From Mixophyes australis (lineage: Eukaryota > Chordata > Amphibia > Anura > Limnodynastidae), in NCBI GenBank assembly GCA_036250195.1, contig JAVHZZ010000006.1:169776424-169840423 (forward strand): a DNA stretch of 64,000 nt. The letters run 5' to 3'. Each line of letters opens with the position of its first letter. Positions within the stretch are counted from its first letter, which is position 1. Of this stretch, positions 1 through 15,930 are shown in pieces. A program made the translations under genes and the position numbers. The notes beneath the pieces were generated by a model. The model was not told the DNA's origin. It did not search any database and worked only from the letters and a program-made list of their open reading frames with translations.

Positions 1-2081
1 AATCATGAATCATGAATTAAATCATGAATCATGAATTTAATCATGAATCATGAATTGAATCATGAATCATTAATCATAATTCATGAAATGAATCATAAAT
101 TGAATCATGTATCATGAATCATAAATTGAATCATGTATCATGAATCATGAATTGAATCATGAATCATGAATTGAATCATGAATTGAATCATAAATCACGA
201 ATCATGAATTGAATCATGAATCATGAATTGAATCATGAATCATGAATCATGAATTGAATCATGAATCATGAATTATGAATTGAATCATGAATCATGAATC
301 GAATCATGATTCATGAATCATGAGTCAAAAATTGAATCATGATTCATGAATCATGAATCATGAATCGAATCAGGATTTATGAATCATGAATCATGAATCC
401 AATCATAATTCATGAATCATGATTCATGAATTAAATCATGATTCATTAATCAAATCATGATTCATGAATCATGAATCATGAATCGAATCATGATTCATGA
501 ATCATGAATCATGAATCGAATCATGAATCTTGAATCATGAATTGAATCATGATTCATGAATCATGAATCATGAATCGAATCATGAATTATGAATCATGAA
601 TCATGAATCGAATCATGATTCATGAATCATGAATCATGAATCGAATCATGAATCATGAATCGAATCATAAATCATGAATTGAATCATAAATCATGAATCA
701 TTTAATGAATCATTATTCATGAATCATGAATCATGAATCGAATCATGATTTATGAATCATGAATCATGAATCGAATCATGATTCATGAATCGAATCATGA
801 TTCATGAATCACGAATCATGAATCGAATCATGATTCATGAATCACGAATCATGAATCGAATCATGATTCATGAATCATGAATCATGAATCAAATCATGAT
901 TCATGAAATGAATCATGAATCGAATCATAAATCATGAATTGAATCATAAATCATGAATCATTAAATGAATCATGAATTGAATCATGAATCGTGAATTGAA
1001 TCATGATTCATGAATCACGAATCATGGATCGAATCATGATTCATGAATCGAATCATGATTCATGAATCAAGAATCATGGATCAAATCATGAATCGTGAAT
1101 CGAATCATGATTCATGAATCATGAATCATGAATCGAATCATAAATCATGAATTGAATCATAAATCATGAATCATTAAATGAATCATGATTCATGAATCAT
1201 GAATCATGAATCGAATAATGATTCATGAATGATGAATGATGAATCGAATCATGATTCATAAATCATGAGTCATGAATCGAATCATGATTCATGAATCGAA
1301 TCATGATTCATAAATCGAATCATGATTCATGAATCACGAATCATGAATCGAATCATGATTCATGAATCATGAATCATGAATCGAATCATGATTCATGAAT
1401 CATGAATCATGAATCGAATCATAAATCATGAATTGAATCATAAATCATGAATCATTAAATGAATCATGAATTGAATCATGATTCATGAATCGAATCATGC
1501 TTCAAGAATCACGAATCATGAATCGAATCATGATTCATGAATCGAATCATGCTTCATGAATCACGAATCATGAATCGCATCATGATTCATGAATCAAATC
1601 ATGATTCTTGAATCATGAATCATGAATCGAATCATGATTCATGAATCATGAATCATGAATCGAATCATAAATCATGAATTGAATCATAAATCATGAATCA
1701 TTAAATGAATCATGAATTGAATCATGATTCATGAATCGAATCAGGATTCATGAATCATGAATCATGAATCCAATCATGATTCATTAATCATGATTCATGA
1801 ATTAAATCATGATTCATTAATCAAATCATGATTCATGAATCATGAATCATGAATCGAATCATGATTCATGAATCTTGAATCATGAATCGAATCATGAATC
1901 TTGAATCATGAATTGAATTATGATTCATGAATCATAATTCATAAAATGAATCATAAATTGAATCATGTATCATGAATCATGAATTGAATCATGAATCATG
2001 AATCATAATTCATGAAATGAATCATAAATTGAATCATGTATCATGAATCATAAATTGAATCATGTATCATGAATCATGAAT

Positions 2082-2925
2082 TGAATCATGAATCATGAAT
2101 TGAATCATGAATTGAATCATGAATCACGAATCATGAATTGAATCATGAATCATGAATCATGAAATGAATCATGAATCAAATCATGATTCATGAATTGAAT
2201 CATGATTCATGAATCATGAATCATGAATCGAATCATGATTCATGAATCATGAATCAAGAATTGAATCATGATTCATGAATCATGAATCATGAATCGAATC
2301 ATGATTCATGAATCATGAATCATAAATCCAATCATGAATCTTAAATCATGAATTGAATCATGATTCATGAATCATGAATCATGAATCGAATCATAAATAA
2401 TGAATCATGAATCATGAATCGAATCATGATTCATGAATCATGATTCATGAATCGAATCATGATTCATGAATTAAATCATGATTCATTAATCAAATCATGA
2501 TTCATGAATAATGAATCATGAATCGAATCATAAATCTTGAATCATGAATTGAATCATGATTCATGAATCATGAATCATGAATCGAATCATAAATTATGAA
2601 TCATGAATCATGAATCGAATGATGATTCATGAATCGAATCATGATTCATAAATCGAATCATGATTCATGAATCACGAATCATGAATCGAATCATGAATCA
2701 TGAATCGAATCATAAATCATGAATTGAATCATAAATCATGAATCATTAAATGAATCATGATTCATAAATCATGAATCATGAATCGAATCATGATTCATGA
2801 ATCGAATCATGATTCATAAATCGAATCATGATTCATGAATCACGAATCATGAATCGAATCATGAATCATGAATCGAATCATAATTTATGAATTGAATCAT
2901 AAATCATGAATCATTAAATGAATCA
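2082..2925 (+). repeat. 1,276-bp-offset duplication, copy A
   Basis: Matches about 3,358-4,201 at offset 1,276; markers are CAAGAATT at 2,255 and 3,531 and CTTAAATC at 2,340 and 3,616. One edge difference is C 2,127 / T 3,403, again CG against TG. The right boundary is approximate. Confidence 0.7.
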
Positions 2926-3357
2926 TGATTCATGAATCATGAATCATGAATTGAATCATGATTCATGAATCACGAATCATGGATCAAATCATGAATCATG
3001 AATCGAATCATGATTCATGAATCATGAATCATGAATCGAATCATAAATCATGAATTGAATCATAAATCATGAATCATTAAATGAATCATGATTCATGAAT
3101 CATGAATCATGAATCGAATCATGATTCATGAATCGAATCATGATTCATGAATGATGAATCATGAATCGAATCATGATTCATAAATCATGAGTCATGAATC
3201 GAATCATGATTCATAAATCATGAGTCATGAATCGAATCATGATTCATGAATCGAATCATGATTCATAAATCGAATCATGATTCATGAATCACGAATCATG
3301 AATCGAATCATGAATCATGAATCATGAATCATGAATCGAATCATGATTCATGAATCA

Positions 3358-4201
3358 TGAATCATGAATCATGAATTGAATCATGAATTGAATCATGAAT
3401 CATGAATCATGAATTGAATCATGAATCATGAATCATGAAATGAATCATGAATCAAATCATGATTCATGAATTGAATCATGATTCATGAATCATGAATCAT
3501 GAATCGAATCATGATTCATGAATCATGAATCAAGAATTGAATCATGATTCATGAATCATGAATCATGAATCGAATCATGATTCATGAATCATGAATCATA
3601 AATCCAATCATGAATCTTAAATCATGAATTGAATCATGATTCATGAATCATGAATCATGAATCGAATCATAAATAATGAATCATGAATCATGAATCGAAT
3701 CATGATTCATGAATCATGATTCATGAATCGAATCATGATTCATGAATTAAATCATGATTCATTAATCAAATCATGATTCATGAATAATGAATCATGAATC
3801 GAATCATAAATCTTGAATCATGAATTGAATCATGATTCATGAATCATGAATCATGAATCGAATCATAAATTATGAATCATGAATCATGAATCGAATGATG
3901 ATTCATGAATCGAATCATGATTCATAAATCGAATCATGATTCATGAATCACGAATCATGAATCGAATCATGAATCATGAATCGAATCATAAATCATGAAT
4001 TGAATCATAAATCATGAATCATTAAATGAATCATGATTCATAAATCATGAATCATGAATCGAATCATGATTCATGAATCGAATCATGATTCATAAATCGA
4101 ATCATGATTCATGAATCACGAATCATGAATCGAATCATGAATCATGAATCGAATCATAAATCATGAATTGAATCATAAATCATGAATCATTAAATGAATC
4201 A
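3358..4201 (+). repeat. 1,276-bp-offset duplication, copy B
   Basis: Second copy of 2,082-2,925. A few differences cluster near its right end (around 4,157), so it is older or partly converted. Confidence 0.7.
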
Positions 4202-7200
4202 TGATTCATAAATCATGAATCATGAATCGAATCATGATTCATGAATCGAATCATGATTCATAAATCGAATCATGATTCATGAATCACGAATCATGAATCG
4301 AATCATGAATCATGAATTGAATCATGATTCATGAATCACGAATCATGGATCAAATCATGAATCATGAATCGAATCATGATTCATGAATCATGAATCATGA
4401 ATCGAATCATAAATCATGAATTGAATCATAAATCATGAATCATTAAATGAATCATGATTCATGAATCATGAATCATGAATCGAATCATGATTCATGAATG
4501 ATGAATCATGAATCGAATCATGATTCATAAATCATGAGTCATGAATCGAATCATGATTCATGAATCGAATCATGATTCATAAATCGAATCATGATTCATG
4601 AATCACGAATCATGAATCGAATCATGATTCATGAATCATGAATCATGAATCGAATCATGATTCATGAATCATGAATCATGAATCGAATCATAAATCATGA
4701 ATTGAATCATAAATCATGAATCATTAAATGAATCATGAATTGAATCATGATTCATGAATCGAATCATGCTTCAAGAATCACGAATCATGATTCATGAATC
4801 ATGAATCATGAATCGAATCATGATTCATGAATCATGAATCATGAATCGAATCATAAATCATGAATTGAATCATAAATCATGAATCATTAAATGAATCATG
4901 AATTGAATCATGATTCATGAATCGAATCAGGATTCATGAATCACGAATCATGAATCGAATCATGATTCATGAATCGAATCATGATTCATGAATCATGAAT
5001 CATGAATCGAATCATAAATCATGAATTGAATCATAAATCATGAATCATTAAATAAATCATGAATTGAATCATGAATCATGAATTAAATCATGAATCATGA
5101 ATCATGAATTGAATCATGATTCATGAATTGAATCATGAATTGAATCATGAATCACGAATCATGAATTGAATCATGAATCATGAATTGAATCATGAATCAT
5201 GAATTGAATCATGAATCATGAATTGAATCATAAATCATGAATCATTAAATGAATCATGATTCATGAATCATGAATTGAATCATGATTCATGAATCATGAA
5301 TCATGAATCGAATCATGATTCATGAATCATGAATCATGAATCAAATCATGATTCATGATTTGAATCATGAATCGAATCATGATTCATGAATCGAATCATG
5401 ATTCATGAATCACGAATCATGGATCGAATCATGATTCATGAATCGAATCATGATTCATGAATAACGAATTATGGATCAAATCATGAATCATGAATCGAAT
5501 CATGATTCATGAATCATGAATCATGAATCGAATCATAAATCATGAATTGAATCATAAATCATGAATCATTAAATGAATCATGATTCATGAATCATGAATC
5601 ATGAATTGAATCATAAATCATGAATCATGAATCATGAATCGAATCATGATTCATAAATCATGAATCATGAATCGAATCATGATTCATGAATCGAATCATG
5701 ATTCATAAATCGAATCATGATTCATGAATCACGAATCATGAATCGAATCATGATTCATGAATCATGAATCATGAATCGAATCATGATTCATGAATCTTGA
5801 ATCATGAATCGAATCATAAATCATGAATTGAATCATAAATCATGAATCATTAAATGAATCATGAATTGAATCATGATTCATGAATCGAATCATGCTTCAT
5901 GAATCACGAATCATGAATCGAATCATGATTCATGAATCGAATCATGCTTCATGAATCACGAATCATGAATCGAATCATGATTCATGAATCGAATCATGAT
6001 TCATGAATCATGAATCATGAATCGAATCATAAATCATGAATTGAATCATAAATCATGAATCATGAATCATGAATCGAATCATAAATCATGAATCATTAAA
6101 TGAATCATGAATTGAATCATGAATCATGAATTAAATCATGAATCATGAATCATGAATTGAATCATGATTCATGAATTGAATCATGAATTGAATCATGAAT
6201 CACGAATCATGAATTTAATCATGAATCATGAATTGAATCATAAATCATGAATTGAATCATGAATCATGAATTGAATCATGAATCATGAATCATGAATTGA
6301 ATCATGAATCATGAATCATGAATCAAATCATGATTCATGAATTTAATCATGAATTGAATTATGAATCATGAATTGAATCATGATTTATGAATCATGAATC
6401 AAGAATTGAATCATGATTCATGAATCATGAATCATGAATCGAATCATAAATCATGATTTGAATCATGATTCATGAATCATGAATCATGAATCGAATCATA
6501 AATCATGAATTGAATCATAAATCATGAATCATTAAATGAATCATGAATTAAATCATGAATCATGAATTGAATCATAAATCATGAATTGAATCATAAATCA
6601 TGAATCATTAAATGAATCATAAATTGAATCATGAATCATGATTCATGAATCATGAATCATGAATCGAATCATGATTCATGTATCATGAATCAAATCATAA
6701 ATCATGAATTGAATCATAAATCATGAATCATTAAATGCATCATAAATTGAATCATGATTCATGAATCGAATCATGATTCATTAATTGAATCATGATTCAT
6801 GAATCATGAATCATGATTCATGAATCATGAATCATGAATCGAATCATGATTCATGAATCGAATCATGATTCATGAATCATGAATCATGAATCGAATCATA
6901 AATCATGAATTGAATCATAAATCATGAATCATTAAATGAATCATGAATTGAATCATGAATCATGAATTAAATCATGAATCATGAATTGAATCATGAATCA
7001 TGAATTGAATCATGAATCATGAATTGAATCATGAATCATGAATTATGAATTGAATCATGAATCATGAATCGAATCATGATTCATGAATCATGAATCAAGA
7101 ATTGAATCATGATTCATGAATCATGAATCATGAATCCAATCATGATTCATGAATCATGATTCATGAATTAAATCATGATTCATGAATTAAATCATGATTC

Positions 7201-9511
7201 ATTAATCAAATCATGATTCATAAATCATGAATCATGAATCGAATCATGATTCATGAATCATGAATCATGAATCGAATCATGAATTATGAATCATGAATCA
7301 TGAATCGAATCATGAATCATGAATCGAATCATAAATCATGAATTGAATCATAAATCATAAATCATTAAATGAATCATGATTCATGAATCATGTATCATGA
7401 ATCATGAATTGAATCATGAATCATGAATTGAATCATGAATTGAATCATGAATCACGAATCATGAATTGAATCATGAATCATGAATTCAATCATGAATCAT
7501 GAATTCAATCATGAATCATGAATTATGAATTGAATCATGAATCATGAATCATGAAATGAATCATGAATCATGAATCAAATCATGATTCATGAATTGAATC
7601 ATGATTCATGAATCATGAATCATGAATCGAATCATGATTCATGAATCATGAATCAAGAATTGAATCATGATTCATGAATCATGAATCATGAATCGAATCA
7701 TGATTCATGAATCATGAATCATGAATCCAATCATGAATCATGAATCATGAATCGAATCATAAATTATGAATCATGAATCATGAATCGAATGATGATTCAT
7801 GAATCATGAATCATGAATCGAATCATGAATCATGAATCGAATCATAAATCATGAATTGAATCATAAATCATGAATCATTAAATGAATCATGATTCATGAA
7901 TCATGAATCATTAAATGAATCATGATTCATGAATCATGAATCATGAATCGAATCATGATTCATGAATCATGAATCATGAATCGAATCATGATTCATGAAT
8001 CACGAATCATGAATCGAATCATGATTCATAAATCATGAATCATGAATCGAATCATGATTCATGAATCGAATCATGATTCATAAATCGAATCATGAATCAT
8101 GATTCATGAATCACGAATCATGAATTGAATAATGATTCATGAATCATGAATCATGAATCGAATCATGATTCATGAATCATGAATCATGAATCGAATCATA
8201 AATCATGAATTGAATCATAAATCATGAATCATTAAATGAATCATGAATTGAATCATGATTCATGAATCGAATCATGCTTCATGAATCACGAATCATGAAT
8301 CGAATCATGATTCATGAATCGAATCATGATTCATAAATCGAATCATGATTCATGAATCACGAATCATGAATCGAATCATGATTCATGAATCATGAATCAT
8401 GAATCGAAACATGATTCATGAATCATGAATCATGAATCGAATCATAAATCATGAATTGAATCATAAATCTTGAATCATTAAATGAATCATGAATTGAATC
8501 ATGATTAATGAATCGAATCATGATTCATGAATCGAATCATGATTCATGAATCACGAATCATGAATCGAATCATGATTCATGAATCGAATCATGATTCATG
8601 AATCATGAATCATGATTTATGAATCATGAATCATGAATCGAATCATGATTCATGAATCGAATCATGATTCATGAATCATGAATCATGAATAAAATCATGA
8701 TTCATGAATCATGAATCATGAATCGAATCATGATTCATGAATCGAATCATGATTCATGAATCATGAATCATGAATAAAATCATGATTCATGAATCATGAA
8801 TCATGAATCGAATCATAAATCATGAATTGAATCATAAATCATGAATCATTAAATGAATCATGAATTGAATCATGAATCATGAATTAAATCATGAATCATG
8901 AATTGAATCATGAATCATGAATTGAATCATGAATCATGAATTGAATCATGAATTGAATCATGAATCATGAATTGAATCATGAATTGAATCATGAATCATG
9001 AATTGAATCATGAATCATGAATTGAATAATGAATCATGAATTGAATCATGAATCATGAATCATGAATTGAATCATGAATCATGAATCATGAATCAAATCA
9101 TGATTCATGAATTTAATCATGAATTTAATCATGAATCATGAATTGAATCATAATTTATGAATCATGAATCAAGAATTGAATCATGATTCATGAATCATGA
9201 ATCATGAATCGAATCATAAATCATGATTTAAATCATGATTCATGAATCATGAATCGAATCATAAATCATGAATTGAATCATAAATCATGAATCATTAAAT
9301 GAATCATGAATTAAATCATGAATCATGAATTGAATCATAAATCATGAATTGAATCATAAATCATGAATCATTAAATGAATCATGAATTGAATCATGAATC
9401 ATGATTCATGAATCATGAATCATGAATCGAAGCATGATTCATGAATCATGAATCATGAATCGAATCATGATTCATGAATCATGAATCATGAATCGAATCA
9501 TGATTCATGAA

Positions 9512-11854
9512 TCATGAATCATGAATCATGAATCGAATCATGATTCATGAATCACAAATCATGGATCGAATCATGATTCATGAATCGAATCATGATTCAT
9601 GAATCACGAATCATGGATCGAATCATGATTCATGAATCGAATCATGATTCATGAATCACGAATCATGGATCGAATCATGAATCATGAATCGAATCATAAA
9701 TCATGAATTGAATCATAAATCATGAATCATTAAATGAATCATGATTCATGAATCATGAATCATGAATCGAATCATAAATCATTAATTGAATCATAAATCA
9801 TGAATCATTAAATGAATCATGATTCATGAATCATGAATCATGAATCGAATCATGATTCATGAATCATGAATCATGAATCGAATCATGATTCATGAATCAT
9901 GAATCATGAATCGAATCATGATTCATAAATCATGAATCATGAATCGAATCATGATTCATGAATCACGAATCATGAATCGAATCATGATTCATGAATCATG
10001 AATCATGAATCGAATCATGATTCATGAATCATGAATCATGAATCGAATCATAAATCATGAATTGAATCATAAATCATGAATCATAAATCATGAATCATGA
10101 ATTGAATCATGATTCATGAATCGAATCATGATTCATGAATCATGAATCAAGAATTGAATCATGATTCATGAATTTAATCATGAATTGAATCATGAATCAT
10201 GAATCATAATTCATGAAATGAATCATAAATTGAATCATGTATCATGAATCATGAATTGAATCATGAATCATGAATCATAATTCATGAAATGAATCATAAA
10301 TTGAATCATGTATCATGAATCATAAATTGAATCATGTATCATGAATCATAAATTGAATCATGAATCATGAATTCAATCATGAATTGAATCATGAATCACG
10401 AATCATGAATTGAATCATGAATCATGAATTCAATCATGAATCATGAATTCAATCATGAATCATGAATTCAATCATGAATCATGAATCATGAATCATGAAT
10501 TATGAATTGAATCATGAATCATGAATCATGAAATGAATCATGAATCATGAATCGAATCATGATTCATGAATCGAATCATGATTCATGAATCACGAATCAT
10601 GAATCGAATCATGATTCATGAATCATGAATCATGAATCAAATCATGATTCATGAATCATGAATCATGAATCGAATCATAAATCATGAATTGAATCATAAA
10701 TCATGAATCATTAAATGAATCATGAATTGAATCATGATTCATGAATCGAATCATGATTCATGAATCATGAATCAAGAATTGAATCATGATTCATGAATTT
10801 AATCATGAATTGAATCATGAATCATGAATCATAATTCATGAAATGAATCATAAATTGAATCATGTATCATGAATCATGAATTGAATCATGAATCATGAAT
10901 CATAATTCATGAAATGAATCATAAATTGAATCATGTATCATGAATCATAAATTGAATCATGTATCATGAATCATGAATTGAATCATGAATCATGAATTGA
11001 ATCATGAATTGAATCATGAATCACGAATCATGAATTGAATCATGAATCATGAATTGAATCATGAATCATGAATTGAATCATGAATCATGAATTATGAATT
11101 GAATCATGAATCATGAATCATGAAATGAATCATGAATCATGAATCAAATCATGATTCATGAATTGAATCATGATTCATGAATCATGAATCATGAATCGAA
11201 TCATGATTCATGAATCATGAATCAAGAATTGAATCATGATTCATGAATCATGAATCATGAATCGAATCATGATTCATGAATCATGAATCCAATCATGAAT
11301 CTTGAATCATGAATTGCATCATGATTCATGAATCATGAATCATGAATCGAATCATAAATTATGAATCATGAATCATGAATCGAATGATGATTCATGAATC
11401 ATGAATCATGAATCGAATCATGAATCATGAATCGAATCATAAATCATGAATTGAATCATAAATCATGAATCATTAAATGAATCATGATTCATGAATCATG
11501 AATCATTAAATGAATCATGATTCATGAATCATGAATCATGAATCGAATCATGATTCATGAATCATGAATCATGAATCGAATCATGATTCATGAATCATGA
11601 ATCATGAATCGAATCATGATTCATGAATCATGAATCATGAATCGAATCATGATTCATGAATCGAATCATGATTCATGAATCACGAATCATGGATCGAATC
11701 ATTATTCATGAATTGAATCATGATTCATGAATCACGAATCATGGATCGAATCATGAATCATGAATCGAATCATGATTCATGAATCATGAATCATGAATCG
11801 AATCATAAATCATGAATTGAATCATAAATCATGAATCATTAAATGAATCATGAT
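9512..11854 (+). repeat. 2,343-bp tandem duplication, copy A
   Basis: Bases 9,512-11,895 match 11,855-14,238 at a constant offset of 2,343. Four markers fix this: CACAAATC at 9,553 and 11,896 (which also ends the match), CATAATTC at 10,205 and 12,548, the same at 10,830 and 13,173, and CATTATTC at 11,700 and 14,043. By eye the copies differ at only a handful of bases and have no net indel. The match is ~41 bases longer than the offset, the pattern left by unequal exchange between short identical stretches. Confidence 0.85.
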
Positions 11855-14197
11855 TCATGAATCATGAATCATGAATCGAATCATGATTCATGAATCACAA
11901 ATCATGGATCGAATCATGATTCATGAATCGAATCATGATTCATGAATCACGAATCATGGATCGAATCATGATTCATGAATCGAATCATGATTCATGAATC
12001 ACGAATCATGGATCGAATCATGAATCATGAATCGAATCATAAATCATGAATTGAATCATAAATCATGAATCATTAAATGAATCATGATTCATGAATCATG
12101 AATCATGAATCGAATCATAAATCATTAATTGAATCATAAATCATGAATCATTAAATGAATCATGATTCATGAATCATGAATCATGAATCGAATCATGATT
12201 CATGAATCATGAATCATGAATCGAATCATGATTCATGAATCATGAATCATGAATCGAATCATGATTCATAAATCATGAATCATGAATCGAATCATGATTC
12301 ATGAATCACGAATCATGAATCGAATCATGATTCATGAATCATGAATCATGAATCGAATCATGATTCATGAATCATGAATCATGAATCGAATCATAAATCA
12401 TGAATTGAATCATAAATCATGAATCATAAATCATGAATCATGAATTGAATCATGATTCATGAATCGAATCATGATTCATGAATCATGAATCAAGAATTGA
12501 ATCATGATTCATGAATTTAATCATGAATTGAATCATGAATCATGAATCATAATTCATGAAATGAATCATAAATTGAATCATGTATCATGAATCATGAATT
12601 GAATCATGAATCATGAATCATAATTCATGAAATGAATCATAAATTGAATCATGTATCATGAATCATAAATTGAATCATGTATCATGAATCATAAATTGAA
12701 TCATGAATCATGAATTGAATCATGAATTGAATCATGAATCACGAATCATGAATTGAATCATGAATCATGAATTCAATCATAAATCATGAATTCAATCATG
12801 AATCATGAATTCAATCATGAATCATGAATCATGAATCATGAATTATGAATTGAATCATGAATCATGAATCATGAAATGAATCATGAATCATGAATCGAAT
12901 CATGATTCATGAATCGAATCATGATTCATGAATCACGAATCATGAATCGAATCATGATTCATGAATCATGAATCATGAATCAAATCATGATTCATGAATC
13001 ATGAATCATGAATCGAATCATAAATCATGAATTGAATCATAAATCATGAATCATTAAATGAATCATGAATTGAATCATGATTCATGAATCGAATCATGAT
13101 TCATGAATCATGAATCAAGAATTGAATCATGATTCATGAATTTAATCATGAATTGAATCATGAATCATGAATCATAATTCATGAAATGAATCATAAATTG
13201 AATCATGTATCATGAATCATGAATTGAATCATGAATCATGAATCATAATTCATGAAATGAATCATAAATTGAATCATGTATCATGAATCATAAATTGAAT
13301 CATGTATCATGAATCATGAATTGAATCATGAATCATGAATTGAATCATGAATTGAATCATGAATCACGAATCATGAATTGAATCATGAATCATGAATTGA
13401 ATCATGAATCATGAATTGAATCATGAATCATGAATTATGAATTGAATCATGAATCATGAATCATGAAATGAATCATGAATCATGAATCAAATCATGATTC
13501 ATGAATTGAATCATGATTCATGAATCATGAATCATGAATCGAATCATGATTCATGAATCATGAATCAAGAATTGAATCATGATTCATGAATCATGAATCA
13601 TGAATCGAATCATGATTCATGAATCATGAATCCAATCATGAATCTTGAATCATGAATTGCATCATGATTCATGAATCATGAATCATGAATCGAATCATAA
13701 ATTATGAATCATGAATCATGAATCGAATGATGATTCATGAATCATGAATCATGAATCGAATCATGAATCATGAATCGAATCATAAATCATGAATTGAATC
13801 ATAAATCATGAATCATTAAATGAATCATGATTCATGAATCATGAATCATTAAATGAATCATGATTCATGAATCATGAATCATGAATCGAATCATGATTCA
13901 TGAATCATGAATCATGAATCGAATCATGATTCATGAATCATGAATCATGAATCGAATCATGATTCATGAATCATGAATCATGAATCGAATCATGATTCAT
14001 GAATCGAATCATGATTCATGAATCACGAATCATGGATCGAATCATTATTCATGAATCGAATCATGATTCATGAATCACGAATCATGGATCGAATCATGAA
14101 TCATGAATCGAATCATGATTCATGAATCATGAATCATGAATCGAATCATAAATCATGAATTGAATCATAAATCATGAATCATTAAATGAATCATGAT
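11855..14197 (+). repeat. 2,343-bp tandem duplication, copy B
   Basis: Second copy, directly abutting copy A. One checked difference is C at 14,057 against T at 11,714, a CG-to-TG change within an otherwise identical stretch. Copy B stops matching at 14,239. Confidence 0.85.
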
Positions 14198-15630
14198 TCA
14201 TGAATCATGAATCATGAATCGAATCATGATTCATGAATTATGAATCATGAATCGAATCATGATTCATAAATCATGAATCATGAATCGAATCATGATTCAT
14301 GAATCGAATCATGATTCATGAATCACGAATCATGAATCGAATCATGATTCATGAATCATGAATCATGAATCAAATCATGATTCATGAATCATGAATCATG
14401 AATCGAATCATAAATCATGAATTGAATCATAAATCATGAATCATTAAATGAATCATGAATTGAATCATGATTCATGAATCGAATCATGATTCATGAATCA
14501 TGAATCAAGAATTGAATCATGATTCATGAATTTAATCATGAATTGAATCATGAATCATGAATCATAATTCATGAAATGAATCATAAATTGAATCATGTAT
14601 CATGAATCATGAATTGAATCATGAATCATGAATCATAATTCATGAAATGAATCATAAATTGAATCATGTATCATGAATCATAAATTGAATCATGTATCAT
14701 GAATCATGAATTGAATCATGAATCATGAATTGAATCATGAATTGAATCATGAATCACAAATCATGAATTGAATCATGAATCATGAATTGAATCATGAATC
14801 ATGAATTCAATCATGAATCATGAATTATGAATTGAATCATGAATCATGAATCATGAAATGAATCATGAATCATGAATCGAATCATGATTCATGAATCATG
14901 AATCAAGAATTGAATCATGATTCATGAATCATGAATCATGAATTGCATCATGATTCATGAATCATGAATCATGAATCGAATCATAAATTATTAATCATGA
15001 ATCATGAATCGAATGATGATTCATGAATCATGAATCATGAATCGAATCATGAATCATGAATCGAATCATAAATCATGAATTGAATCATAAATCATGAATC
15101 ATTAAATGAATCATGATTCATGAATCATGAATCATTAAATGAATCATGATTCATGAATCATGAATCATGAATCGAATCATGATTCATGAATCATGAATCA
15201 TGAATCGAATCATGATTCATGAATCATGAATCATGAATCGAATCATGATTCATGAATCATGAATCATGAATCGAATCATGATTCATGAATCGAATCATGA
15301 TTCATGAATCACGAATCATGGATCGAATCATGATTCATGAATCACGAATCATGATTCATGAATCACGAATCATGGATCGAATCATGAATCATGAATCGAA
15401 TCATGATTCATGAATCATGAATCATGAATCGAATCATAAATCATGAATTGAATCATAAATCATGAATCATTAAATGAATCATGATTCATGAATCATGAAT
15501 CATGAATCGAATCATGATTCATGAATCATGAATCATGAATCGAATCATGATTCATAAATCATGAATCATGAATCGAATCATGATTCATGAATCGAATCAT
15601 GATTCATAAATCGAATCATGATTCATGAAT

Positions 15631-15930
15631 CACGAATCATGAATTGAATCATGATTCATGAATCATGATTCATGAATCACGAATCATGAATTGAATCATG
15701 ATTCATAAATCGAATCATGATTCATGAATCACGAATCATGAATTGAATCATGATTCATGAATCATGATTCATGAATCACGAATCATGAATTGAATCATGA
15801 TTCATGAATCACGAATCATGAATTGAATCATGATTCATGAATCATGATTCATGAATCACGAATCATGAATTGAATCATGATTCATGAATCACGAATCATG
15901 AATTGAATCATGATTCATGAATCATGAATC
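15631..15930 (+). repeat. Local ~80-bp tandem cluster
   Basis: CACGAATC occurs at 15,631, 15,678, 15,730, 15,777, 15,810, 15,857 and 15,890, spaced 47, 52, 47, 33, 47 and 33. From 15,730 the unit is 80 bases, a 33-base composite plus a 47-base one carrying an extra 14 bases. This is more regular than its surroundings and looks like a recent small expansion. Confidence 0.8.

Noticed and set aside
7480..7510. GAATTC words as an EcoRI-type satellite family
   Set aside because: GAATTC occurs in some sub-blocks only, as a G-to-C variant of GAATTG, and has no constant spacing across the array.
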